DNA of 64,000 bases from Rhabdophis nuchalis (lineage: Eukaryota; Chordata; Lepidosauria; Squamata; Natricidae): the NCBI GenBank assembly GCA_039707465.1, contig CM077645.1, positions 163,856,003 to 163,920,002 of the forward strand, in the 5' to 3' direction. Each line of letters starts with the position of its first letter. The stretch's first letter is position 1. A model generated the notes under the pieces. It saw nothing but the letters and a program-made list of their open reading frames with translations. It was not told where the DNA came from and made no database searches. Position numbers and translations under genes: made by a program. Below are positions 23,650-34,000 of this stretch, piece after piece.

Positions 23650-23850
23650 AAAAAAGAAAGAAAAAAAGAAAGAATTTATCATCACAATTGAGTTCAAAAT
23701 TTTGGTTGCTAAGCAAGAGCGTTGTTAAATGAGTTTCACCACATTTTAAAAGGTGACCACTCCCATTCTGTCACATGACTGCCAAGCCACGCCCACAAAA
23801 TAGACCACACCTACAGAGTAGGTTCTAAAAAAATTTGAAACCTACCACTG
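23435..23850. mobile_element. Non-autonomous hAT, family 3 with (GAAA)n core
   Basis: Inverted ends CAGTGGTGGGTTTC and GAAACCTACCACTG with the exact 8-bp duplication TCTCAATA (23427-23434, 23851-23858). The core is about 100 bp of GAAA repeats. One flank is CpG-rich (CGCGAGAGCCGG); the other carries CAAAATTTTGGTTGCTAAGC and GCCACGCCCAC. No transposase. Same family as 45615-46055 (opposite orientation) and 51190-52963. Confidence 0.93.
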
Positions 23851-24152
23851 TCTCAATAGCTATTTACATGCATTTCATCATTTCTATGTATTACATAAGA
23901 AGTCTTTGATACACACCATATATTAGTGAGGAGAAGTATGTTATTGGGATTTTCTCATTATAACATTCATAAATAGAGTGTAAATAATAGAACAATGTAT
24001 AGTGCTTCAAGAAGAAATTCATCTCATAGATAGATATCATTTCCCTGCATGCTGGACACAGCAATTACACTCCTCTTTAAGAACACAAACATAGATTGAT
24101 TTAGAAAAGTCAAGGATTTAGCTTTGATAAATATGTAACTTTACAACACTAG

Positions 24153-24390
24153 GAGCTGTGGTGGCACCGTAGTTAGAATGCCGTACTGCAGGCTACTTCT
24201 GCTGACTGCCAGCTGACTGCAATTTGGCAGTTCGAATCTCACCAGGCTCAAAGCTGACTCAGCCTTCCATCCTTCCAGCGTCAGTAAAATGATGACCCAG
24301 ATTGTTAGGGGCAATAGGCTGATGCTGTAAATCACTTAGAGAGGACTGTAAAGCACTGTGAAGCGGTATATAAGTCTAAGTGCTATTTCT
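24153..24390 (+). mobile_element. tRNA-derived SINE, family A, near full length
   Basis: A box GTGGCACCGTAGTTAGAATG, B box GGCAGTTCGAATCTC, central GCTCAAAGCTGACTCAGCC, and 3' end GAAGCGGTATATAAGTCTAA. The tail resembles the CR1/L2-group LINE tail GGGCGGTATATAAATC seen at 50145. Confidence 0.88.
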
Positions 24391-24730
24391 ACTTACTGCA
24401 GATATGAAACAGTCCTAATTATGAGAAGATCACATTCTTTCTTTATAAGACTCTAAAAGGGAGGAAATGAAAAAGTGTAGAACAGAAAACCGAATAAATG
24501 AACTCAAGGAAGATGAGATAAAAGCACAGAAATGAGGATCATTAAAATAAACTAGTTCACAAATGAAAGTACCACCACATATACAACTGCAGTTAAGAAA
24601 TTCTGAGTAGAATTTTATGGTCACCTGTTCGTGGTTGCTAAGGGTTGACTCAAATTGGTAGCAATTCCTCTTTTGCTTTCAGAGTCACATAATGGGACTT
24701 CTGCACTTTAAGCTAATATATGGTTGTTCT

Positions 24731-24917
24731 CAGGGATTCACTTACCTTTCACACCAGTTCGCAATTGTGAGTGCACATGTCACAACTGCGCATGTACACC
24801 ACCTTCTGCACATGGACAGAAGGTTGTGCATTATGTCAGGGTGGGTGGACGGAGCCTCTCGCAACTGCTGCTACCAGTTCGCCTGAACTGGAGAGAACCG
24901 GCTGAATACCATTTCTG
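24731..24917. mobile_element. Non-autonomous hAT, family 2 relative
   Basis: Ends CAGGGATTCACTTACC and GCTGAATACCATTTCTG, flanked by the exact 8-bp duplication GTTGTTCT (24723-24730, 24918-24925). Interior CGCATGTACACC/TCTGCACATGGACAG is partly self-complementary. Short non-coding element. Confidence 0.9.
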
Positions 24918-25073
24918 GTTGTTCTCCAGAATGGTGAATTATGTGGTTCTTATTGCTGGAGAAACATTCAACTGCCAAAACAGTCTATATTTTAATAAGT
25001 AATATAAACTCTTGGATCAGAGTTGCTTTTATAATAAACAAAATATTTCAAACATGAAACTGAATTTAATAAA

Positions 25074-25290
25074 ATAGCAATAGCGATAGTATTTAGACAT
25101 ATATACCGTTTCACAGTTCTTTACAGCTCTCTCTAAGTAGTTTAAACAGTCAGCCTATTGCCCCCCAACAATCTGGATCCACATTTTACCGACCTCAGAC
25201 GGATAGAAGGCTGAGTAAACCCTGAGCCTGATGAGGTTCAAACTGCCAAATTGCAGGCAGGCAGGAGTCAGCAGAAGTAGCCTGCAGTAC
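25074..25290 (-). mobile_element. tRNA-derived SINE, family A
   Basis: Reverse orientation: tail ATAGCAATAGCGATAGTATT, TTTACCGACCTCAGACGG, and a degenerate B box (GAGGTTCAAACTGCC). The tRNA-like head is cut short at about 25290. Confidence 0.82.
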
Positions 25291-25794
25291 TTGCATTTAC
25301 TTTTGCCTTCCTAATTCTATTTTTATTTTCTACATTATAACCCATAAGTCATTTTATTTGTGAGTAAACTGTCTAATTAGCATCCACTATAAAGCCATAA
25401 AAAGGCAATCTTAATTACTTGCCCAGTTTATATAGTACAATCACTTTTAAAAAGAAAAGGAAGGAAGGATGGAAGTTTTAAGGTTTTAATCTCCTATCAA
25501 ACATTGGGGTTAGAGAGAAAAAATTAAGGCATCAAAAAAACCAAGCTTGCTGAATTGCCTTTTATAGATGCAGAAGTTGAAAAGTAGTTTAAACATGATA
25601 GGGATTCAAATGAGAGAAAGGGGGAACAACTTTATTAGGAATCTGTATGACTCGGTGTCACTACAAATTAAAATAATCAGCATTTTCCCTTTTCAAAAGA
25701 ACTCTTTGTACATCAGATCTGTCATCTCTTTTTAGTACTATTGTGCAAACTCTTTGCTCCTCTCCAATCTGGTTCCTCAAGGGCTCATTCATTA

Positions 25795-26640
25795 GTGATA
25801 GAATTATAGAATGATAGAGTTGAAAGGAGTTGTTTATGCCATTAAATCCAGCCCCCCGATCCACTTAGGAATCCAAATTAAAGCAAAAAGACATCAACAA
25901 CAGATGGTGTCCAACCTCTGCTTGAATGCATCCAGGAAGCGGAGCCTACATTTTCTGATAATTGGTTCCACTATTAAACTCTGTTGCTGTTAGGAAATGT
26001 TTCCTAACATTCAATTGGAAACTGCCTCTGTATTTAAATCAGTTATCCAATGTCTAGTCTACAATGTTCTAGGTTTATAGGATCCAGGCCAGGTTTCAAA
26101 TGTATTCGTTGTTTCCAGGGCAGTTTTGTTTGCAGAAGAAGAAGAAGAAGAAGAAGAAGAAGAAGAAGAAGAAGAAGAAGAAGAAGAAGAAGAAGAAGAA
26201 GAAGAAGAAGAAGAAGAAGAAGAAGAAGAAGAAGAAGAAGAAGAAGAAGAAGAAGAAGAAGAAGAAGAAGAAGAAGAAGAAGAAGAAGAAGCTTAAGGAG
26301 AAGCAGTAGAGAAATGTAACACGGCTTCAGATAGTTCTTCGTGTGATTGAATTGTTTTTAGGTAACTGGATGTCTGAGCTTCAGATTATTATCCAGATCA
26401 AGACTCAACCAGCTTCTGTATGACATCCTTTCAAGTATGTGAAGAATGCTATCATATTCTATTCTCAAACTTCCCCTTTTAAGGCAAACCTTTCCCAGAT
26501 TTATAATTTCTCTTCATAGGATTTAGTTTCTGGTCTCCTTATCATCTTCATTGCTGTTTTCTGAGCATGTCAGTTTGTCTGGATTCTGCTGATGGTGTGT
26601 GGCCTGTATGTAGGGCAATATTTAAGGTGGAACTTGATCA
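25795..26640 (-). mobile_element. CR1 LINE 3' region, interrupted by (GAA)n
   Basis: Begins with the CR1 terminal repeat (AGAATTATAGAATGATAGAG), then the familiar reverse-complement 3' UTR phrases TCCAACCTCTGCTTGAATGC and GTTGCTGTTAGGAAATG. After the (GAA)n array it continues with CAAACCTTTCCCAGATTTAT and CTCTTCATAGGATTTAG. No ORF survives. Confidence 0.8.
26133..26290. repeat. (GAA)n microsatellite
   Basis: About 53 pure GAA units inside the CR1 copy. Poly-Arg and poly-Lys frames across it are artefacts. Confidence 0.98.
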
Positions 26641-29353
26641 GTTGTTGCAAGCTGGAACATGTGATAATCTATCCTATGGAAAAGGAAGTATAGATATGAT
26701 CATTGCCGTGTTTCAGACAGAGAAGCCATAAACTCCCTTGGTCTGTCCAATTGGGGAGTTTTAATAATCTATCAAAGACTTCTCCCCTAAATCTACCTTG
26801 AAAGAAAAAAAAAGTCCTTTAGATCTCCTTGCAACAAATCCAAAGACAGAGAATTTAACAAAAACTTTAGGCTAGTCCTGAAACAAGATGTAACTGGGCA
26901 GTTTCACAATTCCTCAATGAAGCCGAAACAATAACTACCAAGACGAATTTATTGAGAAAATGGATATATACAATAAAAAAGGCAACACAATGATCACAAT
27001 CATAGAAATGAAAGTTTAGTTCTGCTAAACTGATCATGACCTCCCCCTTCCAGGTACTGCAAATGAGCAGTTATAGACTTTAAAAAAATGACAGACGTTA
27101 TGCATATTTTAATAAGTGCTATATCTATTCTAGTCAAATCCCAATATCAATGAACTTTGTTCAAAAGGGAGTTGCAAAATTCATGTAGCATTTTTGGGAG
27201 ACATAGTATTGTAAATATACTGAATACATTCCTTGTGGCATTCAATCTGAAACTGAATAGGAAGAAGAGCTTGAACCAAGAGGATGGTCAGATAAAATAA
27301 ATCTGTAACACAAGTAAGAGTCACAGACAAGACTGTCTAATTCTCACAAAGATAAATGGAGGGAGTTGGCAGTACATGCAGTCTTATAAGATTCTTTATA
27401 ATCAAGGTAATACTGGACTAGTCTGGTCTATTTAGAAGTATTTTTGTACTCCCAATTTGATAGCCCTATATTTATCAATACAAATAGCAAACTATGGTTT
27501 TGCTCCCAAACCTAAATTATTTTCAATATGAACTGCAGGATCCCTGCAATCCAGAACCTCTGACACAAACCTTATTGAGGCAAGAATAGCAAAAAAGTGA
27601 ATTGTGACTTTACAATGCATACACAATCATTTTGTAATTGCAACCCGATGTTGGATGTAGATATAGAAGTCTTATGAGCTCCATTATTATGTTGCTGTAA
27701 TGCACATTTTATCATTTGCTTCCCATTGCCTGTGTCCCAACTGGACATCCCCTAGCTAGCACTATATTTAATCACTGCATGGGCTGTTAGTATAAAAAAG
27801 TAGTTGATGCATAGTAGGGCCTGGGAATATATGTTGGATTAATGCTAGAAGCAGAGACACTGAGGAGTTCACAGGGAGGGCATTTCTCAGGCTAATAACT
27901 TAGTTTCTATTTTTAATTGACAATTTGTATAGCACCCATGATTAATGAATGTTCAGTATGTTCAGTATAAAAGCTTTACAAACCTACCTCTGGCTTGGAT
28001 ACTGCATAAATATTGCACACATACCTGGTGTCCATCCAAGGGTGCTGTACATGTTTAGAGTATTACCTGTATTTATTTTTAATAAGGCTTGTAATGACCA
28101 CATTAGTTTTCAATCCCTCTTTCTTAGAAATCTCTAATTGCTATTGGCTTATGAAGGGCACTTCAGTTTGCATCTACATATGGGGAAACAGCCAGCCCAT
28201 CCCCTTCTATTGCCATTGTAGCATACTACTTTAATCATAAAACTTTAAGATATTTCTGCAGTCACAGTGACAAGAATTTGATGGATCATTGTATAGTCTC
28301 TACCTTGTTATAATGTATAATGCTATACAAACTTGCTAGGTAGCTCTAAATGTTGCTGGAGCAGGGTTTTTTCCCCTCGGTGGAACAGTGTGGCTGACAA
28401 TCTGGGACAGTTTTGGAAACAGCTGCATGATCTCGGAAAAACAAAAGCTACATCTGCTTACCCTCTTCAAAAAGAGGTGCTTTGTATGCAGCTCCAGATG
28501 TTCTAAAGCACTTCTTCTGAAGAATTTGCCCAGCCCTTTGAGAGAATATCTATTGTGATAGATCTATGCACATTATAATTGTATACGACATGTGTAGCTT
28601 AGACCTCACACAGGTATGTCAGAACGATCATAAATCATTTGGTGTTTGCCCCTTCCTGCATACCACATACCGCAATGATAGGAATATTGCCCAGGGTGTG
28701 TAAAATACAATATGTGGAGGTCAAGCTTCCCTCAGCTTAGTGGCTTTACATTTACAGATAACAGCAGCTCTTATTTCACTCTTAGAGTGTACGGTGTCCA
28801 TCTCTATGTTAATATCCAAAAAGTCTGCTTCTTTTCTCACCAGGCTGCATAAGTGCCATCTGTCAGTGCTAATCTCGATTTTGGAGCTTTAAGTACAGAA
28901 GATATTAAAAATGAAGGAGAGAAGTGTGGTATTTTGTTTTCTAATGTTTTCTGTCTATCAGCTTATGTACTTTAACATCTATTTTTGTGAGAGGAATGAC
29001 AAAAAGCATCTGAAAAGCAATTTGTGAAGGAGACTCATGACAAAGATAGATTCGGTTTTCTAGCGCCTTCTCTTTGTATTTTCTGTTAGATGCTTTAAAC
29101 AAACCATCTAGCTTGCTTTAAAAATAATGCAGAGAAGGAGAAAAAAACCCATCTCCCCCCCATGTTAAGCATTTTAATATTTAATATTCGCAGCCAGATT
29201 TAAAATACGATACCTTGCTTTCTGAGCTCATTCCCATACACATTGCTATGTATTTAAAACTTCTTAGTTTTGTTTCAGATTTGGTTAATGGCTTTTTTTT
29301 GGGGTATATTTAGAATGTGATATCTTTATATGGGCCTCTTCCTAGTTTTATTT
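26641..29353. other. Unique DNA, low repeat content
   Basis: About 2.7 kb without a recognised transposon. The part around 28570-29130 is more balanced in base composition and repeat-free, so it could include regulatory sequence, but nothing identifies a function. Confidence 0.4.
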
Positions 29354-29490
29354 TACAGGTAATCCTCCATTCGTTCAGAGGCTATTTGAAGTTAAAATGT
29401 TGCTGATGAGGGAATGTATGACCTGTGCCTAAAATTATGACCATTGCAGCATCCCAGGATGATGTGATCAAAATTCAGGTGCTGTATTTA
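29354..29490. repeat. Partial dispersed 'TACAGGTA' repeat
   Basis: Starts TACAGGTAATCCTCC and includes ATTATGACCATTGCAGCATC and GATGTGATCAAAATTCAGG, one end of the same family as 6115-6784. The rest is missing; a C run (29506-29515) follows. Confidence 0.55.
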
Positions 29491-30049
29491 TGACCACACA
29501 CAGACCCCCCCCCCCTCCACTTTGCCAACCTTTCCCCATCTATGTCCTTTGAGCTACCCTGAGTTCTACCACCCCAACTAATCTTTGCCATCTTCTTGCT
29601 CCTGCTGTTGACCAGGCACGTCTTTGCCCCAGGAAATGTCTGTACCACACTACTGACCAATGCTGGGACATGGTTTGCTGGCATGTCACAAATCTGGAGC
29701 TGCTTCCTACTTGCTCGATTCTTTCAGCATCCCAGGCTGAGGGAGCTGGGTTTCCTGGACTACTGTGGATCTGTGGCTTTTGATTAAATGCTTCTGCTTC
29801 TTGAAATACCCCATTTATTGTGTCAATATATCAGAGTGTAATGGTTAATAATTAATGCACAATCACTTATATAGACTCTTTGTTATCAGATGCTTAAAGA
29901 TAATAAAAAAAAGTACTCCGAGGATTCAGATCTGTCCAAATGCTAAATCATATTACCCAATTTGGCTTCAACTGCATTTTTTTTAAATCTAAGGAATCAC
30001 TAAAGAGTTTGCTTTTATTAATAGAAACTCTGGTTATGGTTTTGTTGTA

Positions 30050-30150
30050 GTTGTTTATTTGTTTATTTATTTATTAAACCTATATGCCATCCATCTCTTT
30101 TAGGTGACTTACAATCAATAAAAGCAACAAGACCAGGTATTAAAGCAATA
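30050..30150 (-). mobile_element. LINE 3' tail fragment
   Basis: A TTTATTTATTTATTAAACC run with ATATGCCATCCATC and GGTGACTTACAATC matches, in reverse, the GGCATATAAATTTAATAAATAA-type LINE ending. Confidence 0.55.
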
Positions 30151-30256
30151 AAATAATCAGTATTAACACAAAATTGACTTAAAAATTAACAAAGGTGGCA
30201 AGGAATGGAGAGATGATACTTCTACTCTCTGCCTAACCAGGGATCATTCCTTTATA

Positions 30257-30261
30257 TGTGT

Positions 30262-30299
<38 letters not shown>

Positions 30300-30317
30300 A
30301 TGTGTGTGTGTGTGTAT
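30257..30317. repeat. (TG)n microsatellite
   Basis: About 28 TG units with two TATG/CATG interruptions. Confidence 0.95.
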
Positions 30318-30319
30318 CT

Positions 30320-30543
30320 ATCAGTTGTGGGTTCCTAACCGGTTTACTACCAGGTTTGCTGAGAGAGGGCGTTTTGCGTGCACACAAATGTTTTTGATGC
30401 ACATGTGCAGTTTAATGAAAACCGTTCTGTGCATGTGCAGAAAAGTGCCAGTGACAGGAGAAGAGACCAAGGAAATGGTTCAGGGAGATGGCAGGCCTGG
30501 GTTGCTGCCAGTTCCAGGGACCCAGGCACCAAACCACTACCAG
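30320..30543. mobile_element. hAT-like element with one end missing
   Basis: The left end CAGTTGTGGGTTCCTAACC and interior GGCAGGCCTGGGTTGCTGCC match the intact copy at 54783-55030. The right inverted end is not found, and no duplication of the left flank 8-mer GTATCTAT is visible downstream. Confidence 0.65.
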
Positions 30544-30874
30544 TGTGTTTCTCTAGTATGTTATATATCACAAGAGAAATACTTAAATATATAATTTCAA
30601 AAATAGGTCTCAGTTACTGCCTTTCCCATCTTTCAGAACTGCAGTGTCTAGCAGAAACCAATTCTGCTAGTTTAATCTCCATGTTGAGAATAGACCTAAT
30701 GTTGAGTCCCCAAGCCTATGTCCCAGACAGCTCGTCTGGTAACCTATGAGTCACCGCATTCCGGAGCTGAGCCAGCAGCTGCAGTGATTAACAGAGACAA
30801 GCTGTCTGGAATCTGTCTGGAAAGGAGTTACAATGTTGCAATTGCATTGCTAGGAGTTTCCTGCCTGGTAACTC

Positions 30875-30882
30875 TATATAAG
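30875..30882 (+). promoter_or_regulatory. LTR TATA box
   Basis: TATATAAG in the 5' LTR, 65 bp before the AATAAA signal; the same box is at 35572-35579 in the 3' LTR. The short spacing implies a very short R region. Confidence 0.8.
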
Positions 30883-30939
30883 AGGTTGCCAGAGAAGAAA
30901 CCTTGCCAGTTGAATCTTGTGTGTGTTGAAAATAGTGTG

Positions 30940-30945
30940 AATAAA
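30940..30945 (+). terminator. Polyadenylation signal in 5' LTR
   Basis: AATAAA, followed by the GT-rich stretch GTTCCTGTTGTTTTG. The functional copy for the full RNA would be at 35637-35642. Confidence 0.75.
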
Positions 30946-30999
30946 CGTTCCTGTTGTTTTGACCATGCCTGAGTCGGAATCCTTTGTCTGATCTAACAC

Positions 31000-31017
31000 T
31001 GGTGACGAGGGTGGGAT
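31000..31017 (+). promoter_or_regulatory. Primer-binding site (tRNA-Ser type)
   Basis: TGGTGACGAGGGTGGGAT, one base after the LTR. It is complementary to the 3' end of vertebrate tRNA-Ser(GCU) apart from two transition differences, judged from memory of that tRNA. The primer starts minus-strand DNA synthesis. Confidence 0.75.
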
Positions 31018-31092
31018 TCAGGCCGTGGCCTTAGAACGCAACGGGTAACGAATACTTCAACAACAGAGCGCAGCGCGACGCACAGCCTCACC

Positions 31093-34000
31093 ATGGCTAC
31101 GGCGACAATGCCTCCGTTTGCACCGTTCGACCCGATGAAGGAACAATGGGCTTCCTTCTTAGCCCGGTTCGAGTGCTTCTTGATAGCCAGCGACTACGGC
31201 GAACTCGCGCCTGCCAGGAAGCTGAGCCTATTCCTCCAGTGCGGTGGCCCTGAATTGTTTGCGACCGCCCGAACCATAGCAGCACCCGCAGCGGTGCACG
31301 AAGTGCCGTGGGACGATCTCCTGGGCCGCCTGAGAGCACACTACGCGCCGGCGCCTTCCCGCATAGCGCATCGCTATGCATTCAGGCAATGTGTGCAACA
31401 GCCGCAACAGTCGGTAGCCGAGTTCCTGCAGAAATTGAGAGCGACCGCAATCCCCTGCGAGTTCCCTGCTGGCTTCCTGGAGGAATCCCTACTGGAGCAG
31501 TTTGTATGCGGCGTAAGAGACATCCGCCTAAAGCGCCGCTTGCTTTCAAAAACTGTCCTGACTCTCGAGCAAGCGGTGGAAGAAGCACGCGCGACAGAAT
31601 TGTCGGAGATCTCCACATCCGACATGGGCCGCGCGCGCCCTCCTCTTTTCCCCACTCCGCGAGCGTGTCTGGTAGACGAAATAGCGCCGCTGGATGAGCT
31701 GGAGGAGGAAGACCGGGGGGACTGCATGAGGGTGACCGGGCGCGTGCTGAATCGCGCATTCACACCGCAGCAGAAGTCCGGGAACTGCCTAGGCTGCGGA
31801 GGGGCCCACCAGAGACCAGAGTGCCCATTCAAGGCATCGGTGTGCCGCAGATGTGGCAGGAAAGGACACCTAGCAGCTGTGTGCCGTGCTGCCGCTCCAG
31901 CGACAACGCCAGCTGCCGCCTCCAGAACCGTTCCACCAGGACAACGAGGGTCGCAGAAGTGTTCAGGACGCTACCAGCCACAGCCGACCGACTGCTTCGC
32001 ACTGGCGGAGATGCCCCCAGCTCTAAGCTACGACCAGGCAGAGAGTAGGAGACTGTCAACAGTGGTTTGCTTAGAGGGGGTGGGGGTAAAAATGGAAATA
32101 GATTCAGGGTCCTCTAGATCACTCATGTCCTGGGCGCATTTAGTTAAGCTTTGCCCCAAGCTCAGGAAGCGGGATCTCGGCCCCACAGCGACGATCCTGA
32201 AAGATTACCGGGGCTCACAAATTCCCATTCTAGGTCTGCACAGAGTGAGAGTAGACTACGGCCCCTTCCACGGATCCCTTCCCATCCTGGTAGTGGCCAA
32301 ACCCCTAGCTGCCTTGATCGGATTGGACTGGTTTCCAGCCTTGGGACTGTCAGTCCAAGGAGTACACAGCATGCCAGCCAGTTCTCCGGTAGACGAAGTA
32401 ATCAGAGAGTTCAATGACGTCTTTGATGGCAGCTTAGGAATGTACAAAGGCACTCCAGTTTCCCTAAATTTGGACCCCCAGGTTGCTCCAGTCCGCTTGA
32501 AGGCCCGCAGGCTGCCGTTCGCGCTGAAGCCCAAGGTTGAAGCGGAATTGGATCGATTGGTGGCGCAGGGCGTGCTCGAACCCGTCGATCAGGCGAAATG
32601 GGAGACCCCAATTGTGGTCCCCATTAAGCCCGACGGGTCCGTGAGGATCTGCGCCGACTATAAGTCGACGATCAACCTCGGGCTTCAGGCGAACCCATAC
32701 CCGGTTCCGGTGGTGCAAGACCTACTCCACTCATTGGGACGAGGTCGAGTGTTCGCGAAACTGGATATGGCGCAGGCCTACCAACAGCTCCCGGTGGATG
32801 ACGAGGCTGCGGAAGCGCAGACCATCGTGACCCACCGTGGGGCTTTCCGCTGTCGCCGTCTCCAATTCGGCGTGTCCGTAGCCCCGGGGATCTTCCAGAG
32901 CCTCATGGAGCGACTGCTCCATGGGCTCCCTGGCGTTGTACCGTATTTTGACTATGTCCTGATTGCTGCTTCCAGCATATCAGAACTCGCCAAAACGTTA
33001 CGGAAGGTCCTCAGAGTTTTCAGGGGCGCGGGTTTAAAGTTGAAACGCAGCAAATGTACGTTTGCTGCGCCTAGGGTGGAATTCCTGGGTTTCATGATTG
33101 ACGCCCAAGGAATTCACCCAACCCCCTCCAAGGTCGAGGCCATCCAAAAGGCCCCCACTCCTGCCTCCAAAACGGAGCTGCAGGCATTCCTCGGCCTTTT
33201 GAATTTCTACGCGCCGTTTATTCCCCATAAGGCATCGCTAGCCGAGCCGCTGCATCGGTTGCTCGACCGATCCGCGGCCTGGCACTGGGGCAGCCGCGAA
33301 GCACACGCGTTCGCGGCTGTCAAAGCCATGCTCACGTCAGATGCGGTACTAGTCCAGTACCATGACAGGCTTCCTCTGACGCTTGCGTGCGATGCCTCCC
33401 CTTTTGGCCTGGGGGCTGTCCTTAGCCACGTCTTTCCAGACGGCTCGGAAGCCTCCATTGCTTTTTACTCCCGGACAATGTCTCAAACGGAGAGAAACTA
33501 CAGCCAAATCGACAAGGAGCCTTTGGCTGTAGTGTCCGGGATTAAGAAGTTCCACAATTACCTCTATGGGCGGACCTTTTCTGTTGTCACGGACCATAAG
33601 CCGCTCCTTGGGCTATTGGCCGGTGACCGTCCGACACCCCCCATCCTGTCGCCCAGGATGACCCGCTGGACGGAATTCCTGGCAGCGTATGACTATACGC
33701 TGCTATACCGTCCTGGCAAGCAGATAGGGCATGCTGATGCCCTAAGCCGCTGCCCTCTCCCGGGGCCGGATCCGGCCCCTGTGCCTGCTCTCTCTGTCCT
33801 GATGGTCGCGGAGTCGGACTTGCCCCTGTCCTCTTCCGCCGTTGCCGCTCACACCCGCGCAGACCCCGTCCTCGCCCAGGTCTGCCGATGGGTGCTGAGG
33901 GGCTGGCCTTCGGGCAGTGTGGCTGAAAACTTTCGGCCTTACAAGTCACGCCAGCTGGAGCTCTCGCTCCATTGCGGGTGCTTGTGTTGGGGAGATCGGG

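Larger units (their letters stand above)
30703..30998 (+). repeat. 5' LTR
   Basis: Starts TGAGTCCCC and ends CTAACA (TG...CA). Contains the TATA box and AATAAA signal listed separately. Differs from the 3' LTR at two positions: G/A in the CTCRTCTGG phrase and A/T in the GTTGWAAAT phrase. Confidence 0.97.

Noticed and set aside
26050..26319. Poly-Arg and poly-Lys open frames
   Set aside because: Direct translation of a GAA microsatellite.
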